A stretch of DNA of 6,635 nt from Pusillimonas sp. UBA6240 (GTDB lineage: Bacteria > Pseudomonadota > Gammaproteobacteria > Burkholderiales > Burkholderiaceae_B). Below, piece after piece: positions 1-5,820 of this stretch. Where the stretch lies: contig DJWC01000165.1 in assembly GCA_002441445.1 (NCBI GenBank), forward strand, positions 1 to 6,635. The letters are read 5' to 3'. The position numbers were made by a program, and so were the translations under genes. The notes beneath the pieces were generated by a model. The model was not told where the DNA came from, searched no databases, and was given only the letters and a program-made list of their open reading frames with translations. Positions within the stretch are counted from its first letter, which is position 1. The number at the start of each line of letters is the position of its first letter.

Positions 1-519
1 TTCCTGTACGAGAACGGCGAGTTCTTCTTCATCGAAATGAACACTCGCATACAGGTCGAGCACACGGTCACCGAAATGATCACCGGCATCGACCTGGTGC
101 AGCAGCAGATCCTCATCGCCGCCGGCAAAAAATTCACGCTGCGCCAGCGCGACGTGCAGCTCAAGGGCCATGCCCTCGAATGCCGCATCAATGCCGAGGA
201 CCCGTTCAAGTTCACGCCCAGTCCGGGGCGCATCACCAACTGGCATACGCCGGGCGGTCCGGGCGTGCGCATGGATTCGCATGTATTTACCGGCTATACC
301 GTACCGCCGAACTATGATTCGATGATCGCCAAGCTGATCACTTACGGCGACACGCGCGAGCAGGCCATCGCCCGCATGGAGATCGCCCTGTCGGAAATGA
401 TCGTCGAAGGCGTGCAGACCAACATCCCGCTGCATCGCGAACTGCTGCACGACGCGCGCTTCCGCGAAGGCGGTACGAGCATTCATTATCTGGAGCATAA
501 GCTGTCGCAGCGGCCTTGA
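1..519 (+). CDS. accC: Biotin carboxylase, acetyl-CoA carboxylase subunit (3' part of gene)
   Basis: The reading frame is open from base 1, so the gene starts upstream of the window; 172 C-terminal residues are present, against about 450 for the whole protein. AccC carries out the ATP- and bicarbonate-dependent carboxylation of biotin on AccB, the first half of the acetyl-CoA carboxylase reaction that makes malonyl-CoA for fatty acids in the cytoplasm. The segment contains the end of the ATP-grasp domain with the motif EMNTRIQVEH (window residues 12-21). Its Glu12, Asn14, Arg16, Gln18 and Glu20 line up with E. coli Glu288, Asn290, Arg292, Gln294 and Glu296. Arg62 in ECRINAEDP matches catalytic Arg338. 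The biotin carboxylase C-terminal domain follows (GYTVPPNYDSMIAKLI) and ends in GGTSIHYLEHKL, the usual AccC tail. A Thr replaces the Pro seen after EH in E. coli. Pyruvate or other acyl-CoA carboxylase chains share the motifs, but ending here without a further domain, directly before prmA, favours AccC. Confidence 0.95.
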   Translation, partial: FLYENGEFFFIEMNTRIQVEHTVTEMITGIDLVQQQILIAAGKKFTLRQRDVQLKGHALECRINAEDPFKFTPSPGRITNWHTPGGPGVRMDSHVFTGYTVPPNYDSMIAKLITYGDTREQAIARMEIALSEMIVEGVQTNIPLHRELLHDARFREGGTSIHYLEHKLSQRP

Positions 520-542
520 GCCGCGGCAGCCGCCCGCTCCGC

Positions 543-565
543 CAACGGGGGCGCAGCCCCCGTTG
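543..565. repeat. Perfect GC-rich hairpin in the accC-prmA gap
   Basis: A 10-bp perfect inverted repeat (CAACGGGGGC / GCCCCCGTTG) with a GCA loop lies 24 bp after the accC stop and 17 bp before the chosen prmA ATG. The stem is very stable, but no run of T follows on either strand, so it is not a classical intrinsic terminator. It could slow or partly stop transcription between accC and prmA, or protect the 3' end of an accBC transcript. The inverted repeat is seen directly; the role is inference. Confidence 0.6.
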
Positions 566-572
566 CTGCGAT

Positions 573-577
573 GGAAG
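573..577 (+). promoter_or_regulatory. Shine-Dalgarno of prmA that decides the start
   Basis: GGAAG lies 5 bases before the ATG at 583. The in-frame ATG at 571 has no purine-rich stretch in front of it; it is preceded by the CCCCGTTGCTGCG flank of the hairpin. Starting at 583 gives the N-terminus MRELVLICPE, which agrees with the beta-strand that opens PrmA proteins, so 583 is preferred. Confidence 0.6.
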
Positions 578-582
578 AAATT

Positions 583-1512
583 ATGCGCGAACTCGTGCTT
601 ATCTGCCCCGAGGCGCAGGCCGAGGCGCTGGCTGACGCGCTACTCGAAGCGGATGTCCTGTCCGTATCCGTCGAAGACGCGGATGGCGACACCGAAAATG
701 AGCGGCCGCTGTTCGGCGAGCCGGGCCTGGAGCCCGATGTCCATGCCTGGCGGCGCAACCGCGTGGTGGCCTTGCTGCCCGACGGGCTGGATCCCCAGCA
801 AGTGCTGCAGCAATTGTACGAAGCCGGCATTTCCGGCTATCAGGACGGCGAATGGTCGTTGCGCGAAGTCCCCGACGCGGACTGGGTGCGGCTGACGCAA
901 GCGCAATTCCAGCCCATACAGATCGGCGAGCGTATATGGATCGTGCCGAGCTGGCACCGCGACAATCCCGATGTGCCCGGCCGCCCGCAAGCCGATGCCG
1001 ACCCGTCCGGGCCCATCCACATCGAGCTCGATCCGGGGCTGGCATTCGGCACCGGCAGCCATCCCACCACGCATCTGTGTCTCGAGTGGCTGGCGCTCAA
1101 TCTGCATGGCGGGGAAACCGTGCTGGATTACGGCTGCGGTTCGGGCATTCTGGCGATTGCCGCCGGCAAGCTGGGCGCGGGGCAAACGCAGGCGGTGGAT
1201 ATCGACGAGCAAGCGGTGCAGGCCACGCGCCGCAATGCGGAGATCAATCGCGTGCGGCTGCAGGCCATGCTGCCCGGCGAACTCGGCGACGGGCGGTTCC
1301 AGGTCGTGGTGGCCAATATCCTGTCGAATCCCTTGAAGGTATTGGCGCCCATGCTTGCCAACAGGGTCGCGCCCCAAGGCCATCTGGTGCTCTCGGGCGT
1401 GCTCGAGCGCCAGGCCCATGAGGTCGCCGAAGCCTATGCGCCCTGGATACCGATGACGGTATGGCGGGCCCGCGAAGGCTGGGTGTGCCTGCATGGGCAA
1501 CGGCCATCCTGA
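583..1512 (+). CDS. prmA: Ribosomal protein L11 methyltransferase PrmA
   Basis: This 309-residue cytoplasmic enzyme uses S-adenosylmethionine to trimethylate ribosomal protein L11 (RplK) on its N-terminus and lysine side chains, as known for E. coli PrmA. The N-terminal ~90 residues form the L11-recognition domain (MRELVLICPEAQAEALADAL onward). The linker and methyltransferase core follow, with ERIWIVPSW, then PGLAFGTGSHPTT (around residues 151-163), typical of PrmA. The SAM-binding loop VLDYGCGSGILAIAAGKLGA begins near residue 180, with an acidic residue in VDIDEQA. The catalytic-loop motif VVANILSNPL has its Asn near 245. Length fits the family (about 290-310). ATG 571 would add four residues but lacks a ribosome-binding site. 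The next gene starts 11 bp after the stop, so the two are probably co-transcribed. Placement after accC is common in betaproteobacteria. All family motifs are intact and I see no sign of damage. Confidence 0.95.
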   Translation: MRELVLICPEAQAEALADALLEADVLSVSVEDADGDTENERPLFGEPGLEPDVHAWRRNRVVALLPDGLDPQQVLQQLYEAGISGYQDGEWSLREVPDADWVRLTQAQFQPIQIGERIWIVPSWHRDNPDVPGRPQADADPSGPIHIELDPGLAFGTGSHPTTHLCLEWLALNLHGGETVLDYGCGSGILAIAAGKLGAGQTQAVDIDEQAVQATRRNAEINRVRLQAMLPGELGDGRFQVVVANILSNPLKVLAPMLANRVAPQGHLVLSGVLERQAHEVAEAYAPWIPMTVWRAREGWVCLHGQRPS

Positions 1513-1523
1513 GGGCGCGCCAT

Positions 1524-2789
1524 ATGGATCTGACCACGCGTTGCCCGCACTGCGGCACAGTATTCGCAGCGAGCCTGCAGCAGCTGCAGTTGCGCAAGGG
1601 GTATGTGCGCTGCATCAGCTGCGCCCATATTTTCGACGGCTATGAAGCCGTCGTCGGCGCCGATGATGCCCAGACGTCAGCCGCGGCGTCCGCGCCGTCC
1701 AGGCCATCTGCACCGCCTACGCCGTCCAGGCCGTCCGTGCCATCGGACCCCCCCACGCCGCCCGCGTCGTTTACGCCACCCGCGCCATCTATGCCGTCCG
1801 CGCGGGCTGCATCGCCTGCGCCGGCTTCACGGGCTTCCGGGCAGGCGCCTGCGGCGCCCATCCCCAGCGTGCTGCGCCAGCGCGCTCCGGGCGCCGAAGG
1901 CGGGGCCGCGGCTGCGGTGCGCGGCGATGGCTCGAAAGAGCCCGTCATTGCCGGCAGGCCCATAGTTCCGCCGGAGCCGCGCGGGGGATTCACGATTTCA
2001 TCCGGCTTGCCGGACGACGACCAGCACGAGGGGCCGGTGTTTCACTTGGGCTCGGGCCTGAGCCCGGCGGCGCGGCCTACCGCGGCCCGGCCCGAACCGA
2101 CGGTAGGGCTGCGCGGCGAGACGGCGGCAAGCAAGGGGCAGCGCAGCGGAGCGCGGCGCGAAACAGCCGGCGGCGATGACTTCGGCGGCGACAGTATTTA
2201 TGTGCCGCCCCGACGAGAGCGCAAGACGGCGGATGCGGCGCGCTGGGACGACGAACCCGGCGGCGGCGAACGTCCTTATTCGGGCATCGTGCGCGTGTTC
2301 TGGGGCGTGCTCATCGTCGCGGGCCTGCTGCTTCTGCTCGCGCAACTGGTATATATATATCGGGCGCAGATCGCGAACAACATTCCCATGCTGCGGCCGA
2401 CGCTGGAGCAGGCCTGCGTGCCGCTGCATTGCACGGTCGCCTACGAACGCCGCATCGACGCCATCGCCATCATGAGCTCTTCGCTGCGCGCCGGAACGGG
2501 CGCGGCGGTGGGCGAAGGTGAAGGCAAGGCCGAAACCGGCAACATGACTTTGCAACTGACCCTGCGCAATACTTACGACCGTCCGCAAGAATGGCCGACC
2601 CTGGTGCTGGACTTGACCGACTTTTCCGGCACCCTGGTGGTCAGGAAGAACCTGCGCCCCGAGGATTACCTGGGGCCGGAACTGAGCCGCAAGCCTTTTG
2701 CCGCCGGCAGCGAACTGACGGTGACTTTGCCTGTTTCATTGGGCGGCCTGCAAGTCAATGGTTATCAACTGAGCAAATTTTTTCAATAA
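1524..2789 (+). CDS. Zinc-ribbon, single-pass membrane protein of DUF3426 type (function unknown)
   Basis: A 421-residue protein. Residues 1-39 hold a zinc ribbon (MJ0042-type finger) with the cysteine pairs C7-P-H-C10 and C30-I-S-C33. Residues ~45-250 are low-complexity: a Pro/Ser/Ala-rich stretch (about 50-135), then Gly/Arg/Asp-rich sequence, probably disordered. A single hydrophobic segment at about 258-279 (VFWGVLIVAGLLLLLAQLVYIY) is followed by a C-terminal domain resembling DUF3426, with cysteines C298 and C303 and a beta-rich end. The expected topology is a cytoplasmic zinc ribbon and an exported C-terminal domain. The ATG at 1524 is chosen because the ribbon starts at once and GAGGG (1511-1515), overlapping the prmA stop, gives a ribosome-binding site 8 bases upstream; an upstream in-frame start at 1461 would overlap prmA by 52 bases and add non-family residues. 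The family is uncharacterised and often sits next to prmA; a sensor or scaffold role is only a guess. Confidence 0.85.
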   Translation: MDLTTRCPHCGTVFAASLQQLQLRKGYVRCISCAHIFDGYEAVVGADDAQTSAAASAPSRPSAPPTPSRPSVPSDPPTPPASFTPPAPSMPSARAASPAPASRASGQAPAAPIPSVLRQRAPGAEGGAAAAVRGDGSKEPVIAGRPIVPPEPRGGFTISSGLPDDDQHEGPVFHLGSGLSPAARPTAARPEPTVGLRGETAASKGQRSGARRETAGGDDFGGDSIYVPPRRERKTADAARWDDEPGGGERPYSGIVRVFWGVLIVAGLLLLLAQLVYIYRAQIANNIPMLRPTLEQACVPLHCTVAYERRIDAIAIMSSSLRAGTGAAVGEGEGKAETGNMTLQLTLRNTYDRPQEWPTLVLDLTDFSGTLVVRKNLRPEDYLGPELSRKPFAAGSELTVTLPVSLGGLQVNGYQLSKFFQ

Positions 2790-2797
2790 GGGATGCA

Positions 2798-3739
2798 ATG
2801 TCTGACAAGGTGCTGGTTTGCGGTTCGATAGCGTTCGATACGATCGCGGTGTTCGAAGGCCATTTCAAGGAACATATTCTTGCGGACAGCATACAGTCGC
2901 TGAGCATATCGTTTTTTGTCCCGACCCTGCGCAAGGAATACGGGGGCTGCGCGGGCAATATCGCCTACAACCTGCGCCTGCTGGGCGGCAATCCGGTGCC
3001 GGTCGGCACGGTAGGTGCTGATGCGTCGGATTATCTGGCTTACATGCAGCAACTGGGCATAGACACCAGCATGATACGGGTACTGGAAGACATGTACACG
3101 CCGCAGTGCTTCATCACCACGGACCTGGATAACAACCAGATCGCTTCCTTCCATCCGGGCGCCATGGAGCGGTCGGCGGAAAACGATTTGAGCGGCCGCG
3201 CCGCGGCGTGGGGCATCGTGGCGCCCGACGCCAAGGAAGGCATGTTCGCCCATGCCCGGCGCATGCGCGCCCAGGGCATTCCGTTCGTTTTCGATCTGGG
3301 CCAGGCCATGCCGCTGTTTTCGGGCGACGACCTTTCCGAGATGCTGTCGATGGCGCACATCCTGACGGCCAATGATTACGAAGCCAGCGTGGTCGAGCAG
3401 CGCACCGGGCGCAGCATAAGCGACATCGCGCAGTCCATGCACGCGGTGGTCGTCACGCGCGGCAGCGAGGGCGCTACGCTGTATAGCGGCGGAACGGAAA
3501 CCCATATCGACCCAATCAAGGTCGAACATGTCGTCGACCCCACCGGCTGCGGCGACGCCCACCGCGCGGGGCTGCTTTACGGCCTGGTGCAGAACTGGAG
3601 CCTGGAGGACGCCTGCCGCTTGGCGAACGTGATGGGCGGATTTAAAATCGCTTCGAGAGGGCCGCAGAACCATCGTCCCTCTCGTGGCGACATCAGCGCC
3701 GCCTTGCGCCAGCGCTATGGCGTCAGCCTGCTGGCCTAA
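2798..3739 (+). CDS. PfkB/ribokinase-family carbohydrate or nucleoside kinase
   Basis: A 313-residue cytoplasmic kinase of the ribokinase fold, which transfers phosphate from ATP to a sugar or nucleoside hydroxyl. The N-terminal signature EYGGCAGNIAYNLRLLGG spans residues 47-64 and would contact the substrate. The C-terminal signature DPTGCGDAHRAG at 247-258 forms the anion hole, with Asp253 as the catalytic base. Phosphate-side strands include VVVTRGSEGATLY. The start MSDKVLVCGSIAFDTI is the usual first strand; AAGGGA (2788-2793), overlapping the preceding stop, supports ATG 2798, and the out-of-frame ATG at 2793 is ignored. Betaproteobacterial relatives are annotated as adenosine kinase, and a Burkholderia member is known as a broad-specificity nucleoside kinase, so a ribonucleoside is the likely substrate; this is inference. 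His255 stands where most members have Phe or Tyr. The gene is the last of the tight prmA-DUF3426-kinase cluster. Confidence 0.9.
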   Translation: MSDKVLVCGSIAFDTIAVFEGHFKEHILADSIQSLSISFFVPTLRKEYGGCAGNIAYNLRLLGGNPVPVGTVGADASDYLAYMQQLGIDTSMIRVLEDMYTPQCFITTDLDNNQIASFHPGAMERSAENDLSGRAAAWGIVAPDAKEGMFAHARRMRAQGIPFVFDLGQAMPLFSGDDLSEMLSMAHILTANDYEASVVEQRTGRSISDIAQSMHAVVVTRGSEGATLYSGGTETHIDPIKVEHVVDPTGCGDAHRAGLLYGLVQNWSLEDACRLANVMGGFKIASRGPQNHRPSRGDISAALRQRYGVSLLA

Positions 3740-3787
3740 GCAGGCAGCGGCAATGCTGCGGTCGCGATGGCCCCGGCAGTCGATTCA

Positions 3788-3793
3788 AAGGAG
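3788..3793 (+). promoter_or_regulatory. Strong Shine-Dalgarno of the lipoprotein gene
   Basis: AAGGAG lies 6 bases before the ATG at 3800. It sets the start against the in-frame ATG at 3767, which lacks a ribosome-binding site and would put 11 extra residues before the signal peptide. I see no convincing promoter in 3740-3787, so read-through from the kinase gene or a promoter inside it remains possible. Confidence 0.8.
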
Positions 3794-3799
3794 TTACTC

Positions 3800-4300
3800 A
3801 TGAGTTCATCTTACTTGCAGCGTATTGGTTCAAAGCCGGGAAGAGCCATAGCCCTGGCGGCCGTGGCGGGTTCACTGGCCATGTTGGCGGGCTGCGCCAA
3901 CGATAATGCGTCGGCGTCGGTTTACAGCTATGGGCAGGCGCAGCGCGAACAAGTCGTGCGCACCGGCACCGTGGAATCCGTGCGCCAGGTCACCATCCAG
4001 AAAGATCGCACTTCCGGCGCAGGCGTGCTGGCCGGCGGCGCCCTGGGCGGCGTTGCAGGCAGTACGGTGGGCGGTGGCACGGGCAATGTACTGGCCACCA
4101 TAGGCGGCGGGATACTCGGCGCCGTTGCCGGCAATGCGGTCGAGAATCAGGTCGGCAAAACCAAAGGCCTGGAAATCACGGTCAGGCTGGACAACGGCGA
4201 AACCCGCGTCGTGGCGCAGGCGGCCGACGTCCCCATCAGCGCCGGGCAGCGCGTGCGGCTGATCAGCGGCAACGGCCCGACCCGCGTCGTTCCCATGTAA
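3800..4300 (+). CDS. Glycine-zipper outer-membrane lipoprotein (SlyB / 17-kDa antigen type)
   Basis: A 166-residue lipoprotein. Residues 1-31 are a signal peptide: a basic stretch (RIGSKPGR), a hydrophobic core (AIALAAVAGSLAMLAG) and the lipobox LAGC with lipidated Cys32. Residue +2 is Ala rather than Asp, which by the Lol sorting rule predicts outer-membrane delivery. Mature residues ~50-70 (EQVVRTGTVESVRQVTIQ) form the short conserved strand of SlyB/PCP lipoproteins. Residues 73-119 are a glycine zipper of two hydrophobic hairpin arms with GxxxG-type spacing (GAGVLAGGALGGVAG and GGGILGAVAGNAV). The C-terminal ~45 residues form a small beta domain (LEITVRLDNGETRVVAQ to RVVPM). Relatives stabilise or modulate the outer membrane; the role here is inferred. 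It lies 60 bp after the kinase gene and converges on yggT. An exact orthologue name is not supported, so no symbol is given. Confidence 0.88.
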   Translation: MSSSYLQRIGSKPGRAIALAAVAGSLAMLAGCANDNASASVYSYGQAQREQVVRTGTVESVRQVTIQKDRTSGAGVLAGGALGGVAGSTVGGGTGNVLATIGGGILGAVAGNAVENQVGKTKGLEITVRLDNGETRVVAQAADVPISAGQRVRLISGNGPTRVVPM

Positions 4301-4313
4301 TGCCGCGCTTGCT

Positions 4314-4338
4314 CTGCCGGGCCGCCGCCGCCCGGCAG
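4314..4338. terminator. GC hairpin between convergent lipoprotein and yggT genes
   Basis: A perfect 9-bp inverted repeat (CTGCCGGGC / GCCCGGCAG) with a 7-base loop lies in the 49-bp space between the two converging stops. An additional tandem copy of GCCCGGCA at 4338-4345 offers an alternative partner for the left arm. No T-run follows on either strand, so it is a candidate bidirectional terminator or 3'-end-protecting hairpin rather than a canonical intrinsic terminator. The position is what supports the call. Confidence 0.45.
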
Positions 4339-4349
4339 CCCGGCAAGGC

Positions 4350-4913
4350 CTAGACGCCGAACAAGGAAAAAGCCAGATGCTGCAAGAGCATCATGGCCAC
4401 TTGCGCCAATATCAATAGCACCAGCGGCGATAGGTCGAGGCCGCCCAGGTTGGGCAGTATGCGCCGGATGGGATCCAGCAATGGCGCAGTCAGGGTATGC
4501 AAGACAGGCATGATGGGCGCCAAGGGATTCACCCACGACAAAATGGCCTGAATCAGCGTAACCCACAAGATCACATTGAAAGCCCATTTGAGCATGGTCA
4601 GCACGGCGGCCAGCAGCGCGGGAGCCAGGCTTTGCAGCGCCGGCGCCTGGCCCGTCAGCAAGGTCCAGGTCAGCAGCAGGAACACCAGCGCGGTCAGCCA
4701 GCATGCAGCCAGGCTGGGCCAGTCGATGCGGTTTCCGGGAGCGATGATCTTGCGTATCGGCTGCACCAGCCAGTCGGTGATGCGCAGGACGGCCTGGGAA
4801 TATGGGTTGAACGGATGCAGGCGTATCGCGTAAATCCATGCCCGGATGATCAGTGCGATACCGAAGAGGGAAAAGACGATATTGATGATGAAGTGCAAGG
4901 CGTCGCTGAGCAT
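4350..4913 (-). CDS. yggT: YggT family integral membrane protein
   Basis: A 187-residue, strongly hydrophobic inner-membrane protein with the duplicated YggT unit. Copy one has LIIRAWIYAIRLHPFNPYSQAV (about 21-42) followed by LVQPIRKIIAPG. Copy two has LIQAILSWVNP (about 120-130) followed by LTAPLLDPIRRILPNLGGLDLSPLV. Each copy carries hydrophobic helices and the DPIRR/QPIRK-type motif typical of the family. Predicted transmembrane segments lie near residues 8-30, 68-88, 98-125 and 161-185. YggT proteins (related to plant YlmG) are linked to osmotic tolerance and membrane or division functions, without an agreed biochemical role; many bacteria keep them beside proC or yggS, which are not in this window. 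The ATG at 4913 is chosen because MLSDALHFIINIVFSLFG opens the first helix as in relatives; its ribosome-binding site is weak. An in-frame ATG at 4952 would add 13 polar residues. No clear promoter is seen in 4914-5006. Confidence 0.9.
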   Translation of the reverse strand: MLSDALHFIINIVFSLFGIALIIRAWIYAIRLHPFNPYSQAVLRITDWLVQPIRKIIAPGNRIDWPSLAACWLTALVFLLLTWTLLTGQAPALQSLAPALLAAVLTMLKWAFNVILWVTLIQAILSWVNPLAPIMPVLHTLTAPLLDPIRRILPNLGGLDLSPLVLLILAQVAMMLLQHLAFSLFGV

Positions 4914-5006
4914 GGCTGAGACGGAAGGTTGTCTGAAGCGCCATTGTCGCATGCCTTGAGCGGCATGGTCTACGCGTATCCGGATCCGTCCCGGCATGCG
5001 CGGGGC

Positions 5007-5036
5007 AAAAAAACTGCCCGATGGCATCGGGCAGTT
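5007..5036 (-). terminator. Intrinsic terminator of the histone-like gene
   Basis: Read on the minus strand, an 11-bp perfect stem (AACTGCCCGAT / ATCGGGCAGTT) with a 3-base loop runs directly into seven T (A-run at 5007-5013 on the plus strand, two of them shared with the stem). This is a textbook Rho-independent terminator, 68 bp after the stop of the histone-like gene. It separates that gene from yggT, which should therefore have its own promoter in the ~90 bp that follow, where I see only a weak 6-bp inverted repeat (CATGCC/GGCATG, 4950-4967). Confidence 0.9.
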
Positions 5037-5103
5037 CAGGCGTATGTCGAGCCGATATCGCGTCAGGCGCCGAAGCGGCCTGACGAGGCCCGGCACCCCG
5101 GTA

Positions 5104-5730
5104 TCAGGGACGGCCGCCGGTGGGGAAAGGCCACGAAGCTGCGGGGTTGATGGTCTTTTTTGCAGCAGGAGCCGGAGTGGCTGCCTTGGTGGCGCGCGCC
5201 GCCGCCTTTACGCTGGCTTTCTTGGGAGCCGCTTTCTTGGCGGGGGCTTTGGCGGGCGCGGAGTTGTCGGGCGCCGCCTTCTTTGCAGCCGCCTTCTTTG
5301 CGGGCGCTTTCTTGGCTGCCGCTTTTTTGGCGACTGCCTTTTTCGCTGGGGCCTTCTTGGCTACCGCCTTCTTTGCAACCGCTTTTTTGGCAACCGCCTT
5401 CTTGGCTACGGCTTTTTTGGCAGGCGCTTTTTTAGCGGCGGCCTTCTTTGCAACCGCCTTCTTGGCTACTGCCTTCTTTGCAACTGCTTTCTTTGCGGGA
5501 GCTTTCTTCGCGGCGGTTTTGCTTGCCGCTTTCTTTGCCGGGCTGGCTTTCTTCACAGCGGCTTTTTTGGCTGGCGCCTTCTTGGCGACTGCAGTGGTTT
5601 TCTTGGCCACTGCGGACTTCTTGGCTGCTGCTGTTTTCTTTACAGCGGCTTTCTTAGCGGGTGTTGCCTTCTTGGCTGATGCAGCTTTCTTGGTGACCGC
5701 TTTCTTTGCGGCTTTCTTGGCTGTTGCCAT
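5104..5730 (-). CDS. Histone H1-like DNA-binding protein, Lys/Ala repeat (Bordetella BpH1 type)
   Basis: A 208-residue, extremely basic protein: 66 lysines (32%), mostly KK doublets separated by Ala, Val or Pro, one acidic residue (Asp155) and no glutamate. It resembles the C-terminal tail of eukaryotic histone H1, Bordetella BpH1 and chlamydial Hc2, and should bind and condense DNA in the nucleoid. Residues 1-74 carry irregular KKA repeats; 75-149 are 15 uninterrupted KKAxA pentapeptides; 150-192 are looser and Pro-rich; the end TINPAASWPFPTGGRP is non-basic and holds the only aromatic residues. The ATG at 5730 is fixed by AAGGAG at 5738-5743, 7 bases away; the frame extends to 5820 but those codons have no ribosome site and differ in character. 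In Bordetella pertussis BpH1 is dispensable, growth-regulated and varies in length among strains, which fits the repeat structure. A strong terminator follows. The mirror frame on the plus strand is an artefact of the repeats. Confidence 0.93.
   Translation of the reverse strand: MATAKKAAKKAVTKKAASAKKATPAKKAAVKKTAAAKKSAVAKKTTAVAKKAPAKKAAVKKASPAKKAASKTAAKKAPAKKAVAKKAVAKKAVAKKAAAKKAPAKKAVAKKAVAKKAVAKKAVAKKAPAKKAVAKKAAAKKAPAKKAAAKKAAPDNSAPAKAPAKKAAPKKASVKAAARATKAATPAPAAKKTINPAASWPFPTGGRP
5284..5508 (-). repeat. 15 tandem 15-bp units encoding KKAxA
   Basis: Residues 75-149 of the histone-like protein are 15 exact-length 15-bp units (225 bp) reading KKAPA, KKAVA or KKAAA. KKAPA recurs at residues 75, 100, 125 and 140, so the first ten units form two 75-bp blocks, each KKAPA followed by KKAVA-rich units. 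Units differ at synonymous third positions (AAG/AAA for Lys; GCA, GCC, GCG for Ala; GTT/GTA for Val), so the array is not a recent clean expansion, but it still offers substrate for slippage or recombination in 15-bp steps that keep the frame. Confidence 0.9.
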
Positions 5731-5737
5731 AGTAATG

Positions 5738-5743
5738 CTCCTT
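5738..5743 (-). promoter_or_regulatory. Shine-Dalgarno of the histone-like gene
   Basis: AAGGAG on the minus strand, 7 bases before the ATG at 5730. It fixes the start within a frame that stays open to 5820. Confidence 0.85.
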
Positions 5744-5769
5744 GAGATAGAGTCGAAGAGAACGTCCAC

Positions 5770-5815
5770 CCATTTGATATGGCCCCCACTAACGGGTGCG
5801 ACCCATCTCAAATGG
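5770..5815 (-). repeat. Interrupted inverted repeat in the presumed histone leader
   Basis: CCATTTGATATGG (5770-5782) pairs with CCATCTCAAATGG (5803-5815) over 12 of 13 positions, with a 20-base loop rich in C and G between them. It lies 27 bp upstream of the Shine-Dalgarno of the histone-like gene. In RNA it would form a stem-loop in the 5' leader; as DNA it would be a two-fold symmetric site. No recognised riboswitch or regulator site is identified. Confidence 0.6.
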
Positions 5816-5820
5816 CGCAA

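Noticed and set aside
640..1500. Minus-strand frame of 286 codons opposite prmA
   Set aside because: prmA has intact family motifs on the plus strand; long antisense frames are expected with GC-rich third positions, and the predicted protein shows no recognisable domain.
2350..2360. Alternating TATATATATAT tract
   Set aside because: It encodes Val-Tyr-Ile-Tyr at the end of the membrane helix of the DUF3426 protein; too short to be a credible phase-variation tract and its dinucleotide steps would break the frame.
2783..3673. Minus-strand frame of 296 codons opposite the PfkB kinase
   Set aside because: Shadow of a well-supported kinase gene, with no family resemblance or ribosome-binding site.
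3744..3759. Small inverted repeat GCAGC/GCTGC after the kinase stop
   Set aside because: Only 5 bp of stem and no T-run; expected by chance in GC-rich sequence.
4147..4944. Alternative minus-strand frame overlapping yggT and the lipoprotein gene
   Set aside because: YggT motifs lie in the other frame, and this one would run through the lipoprotein coding region with no recognisable domain.
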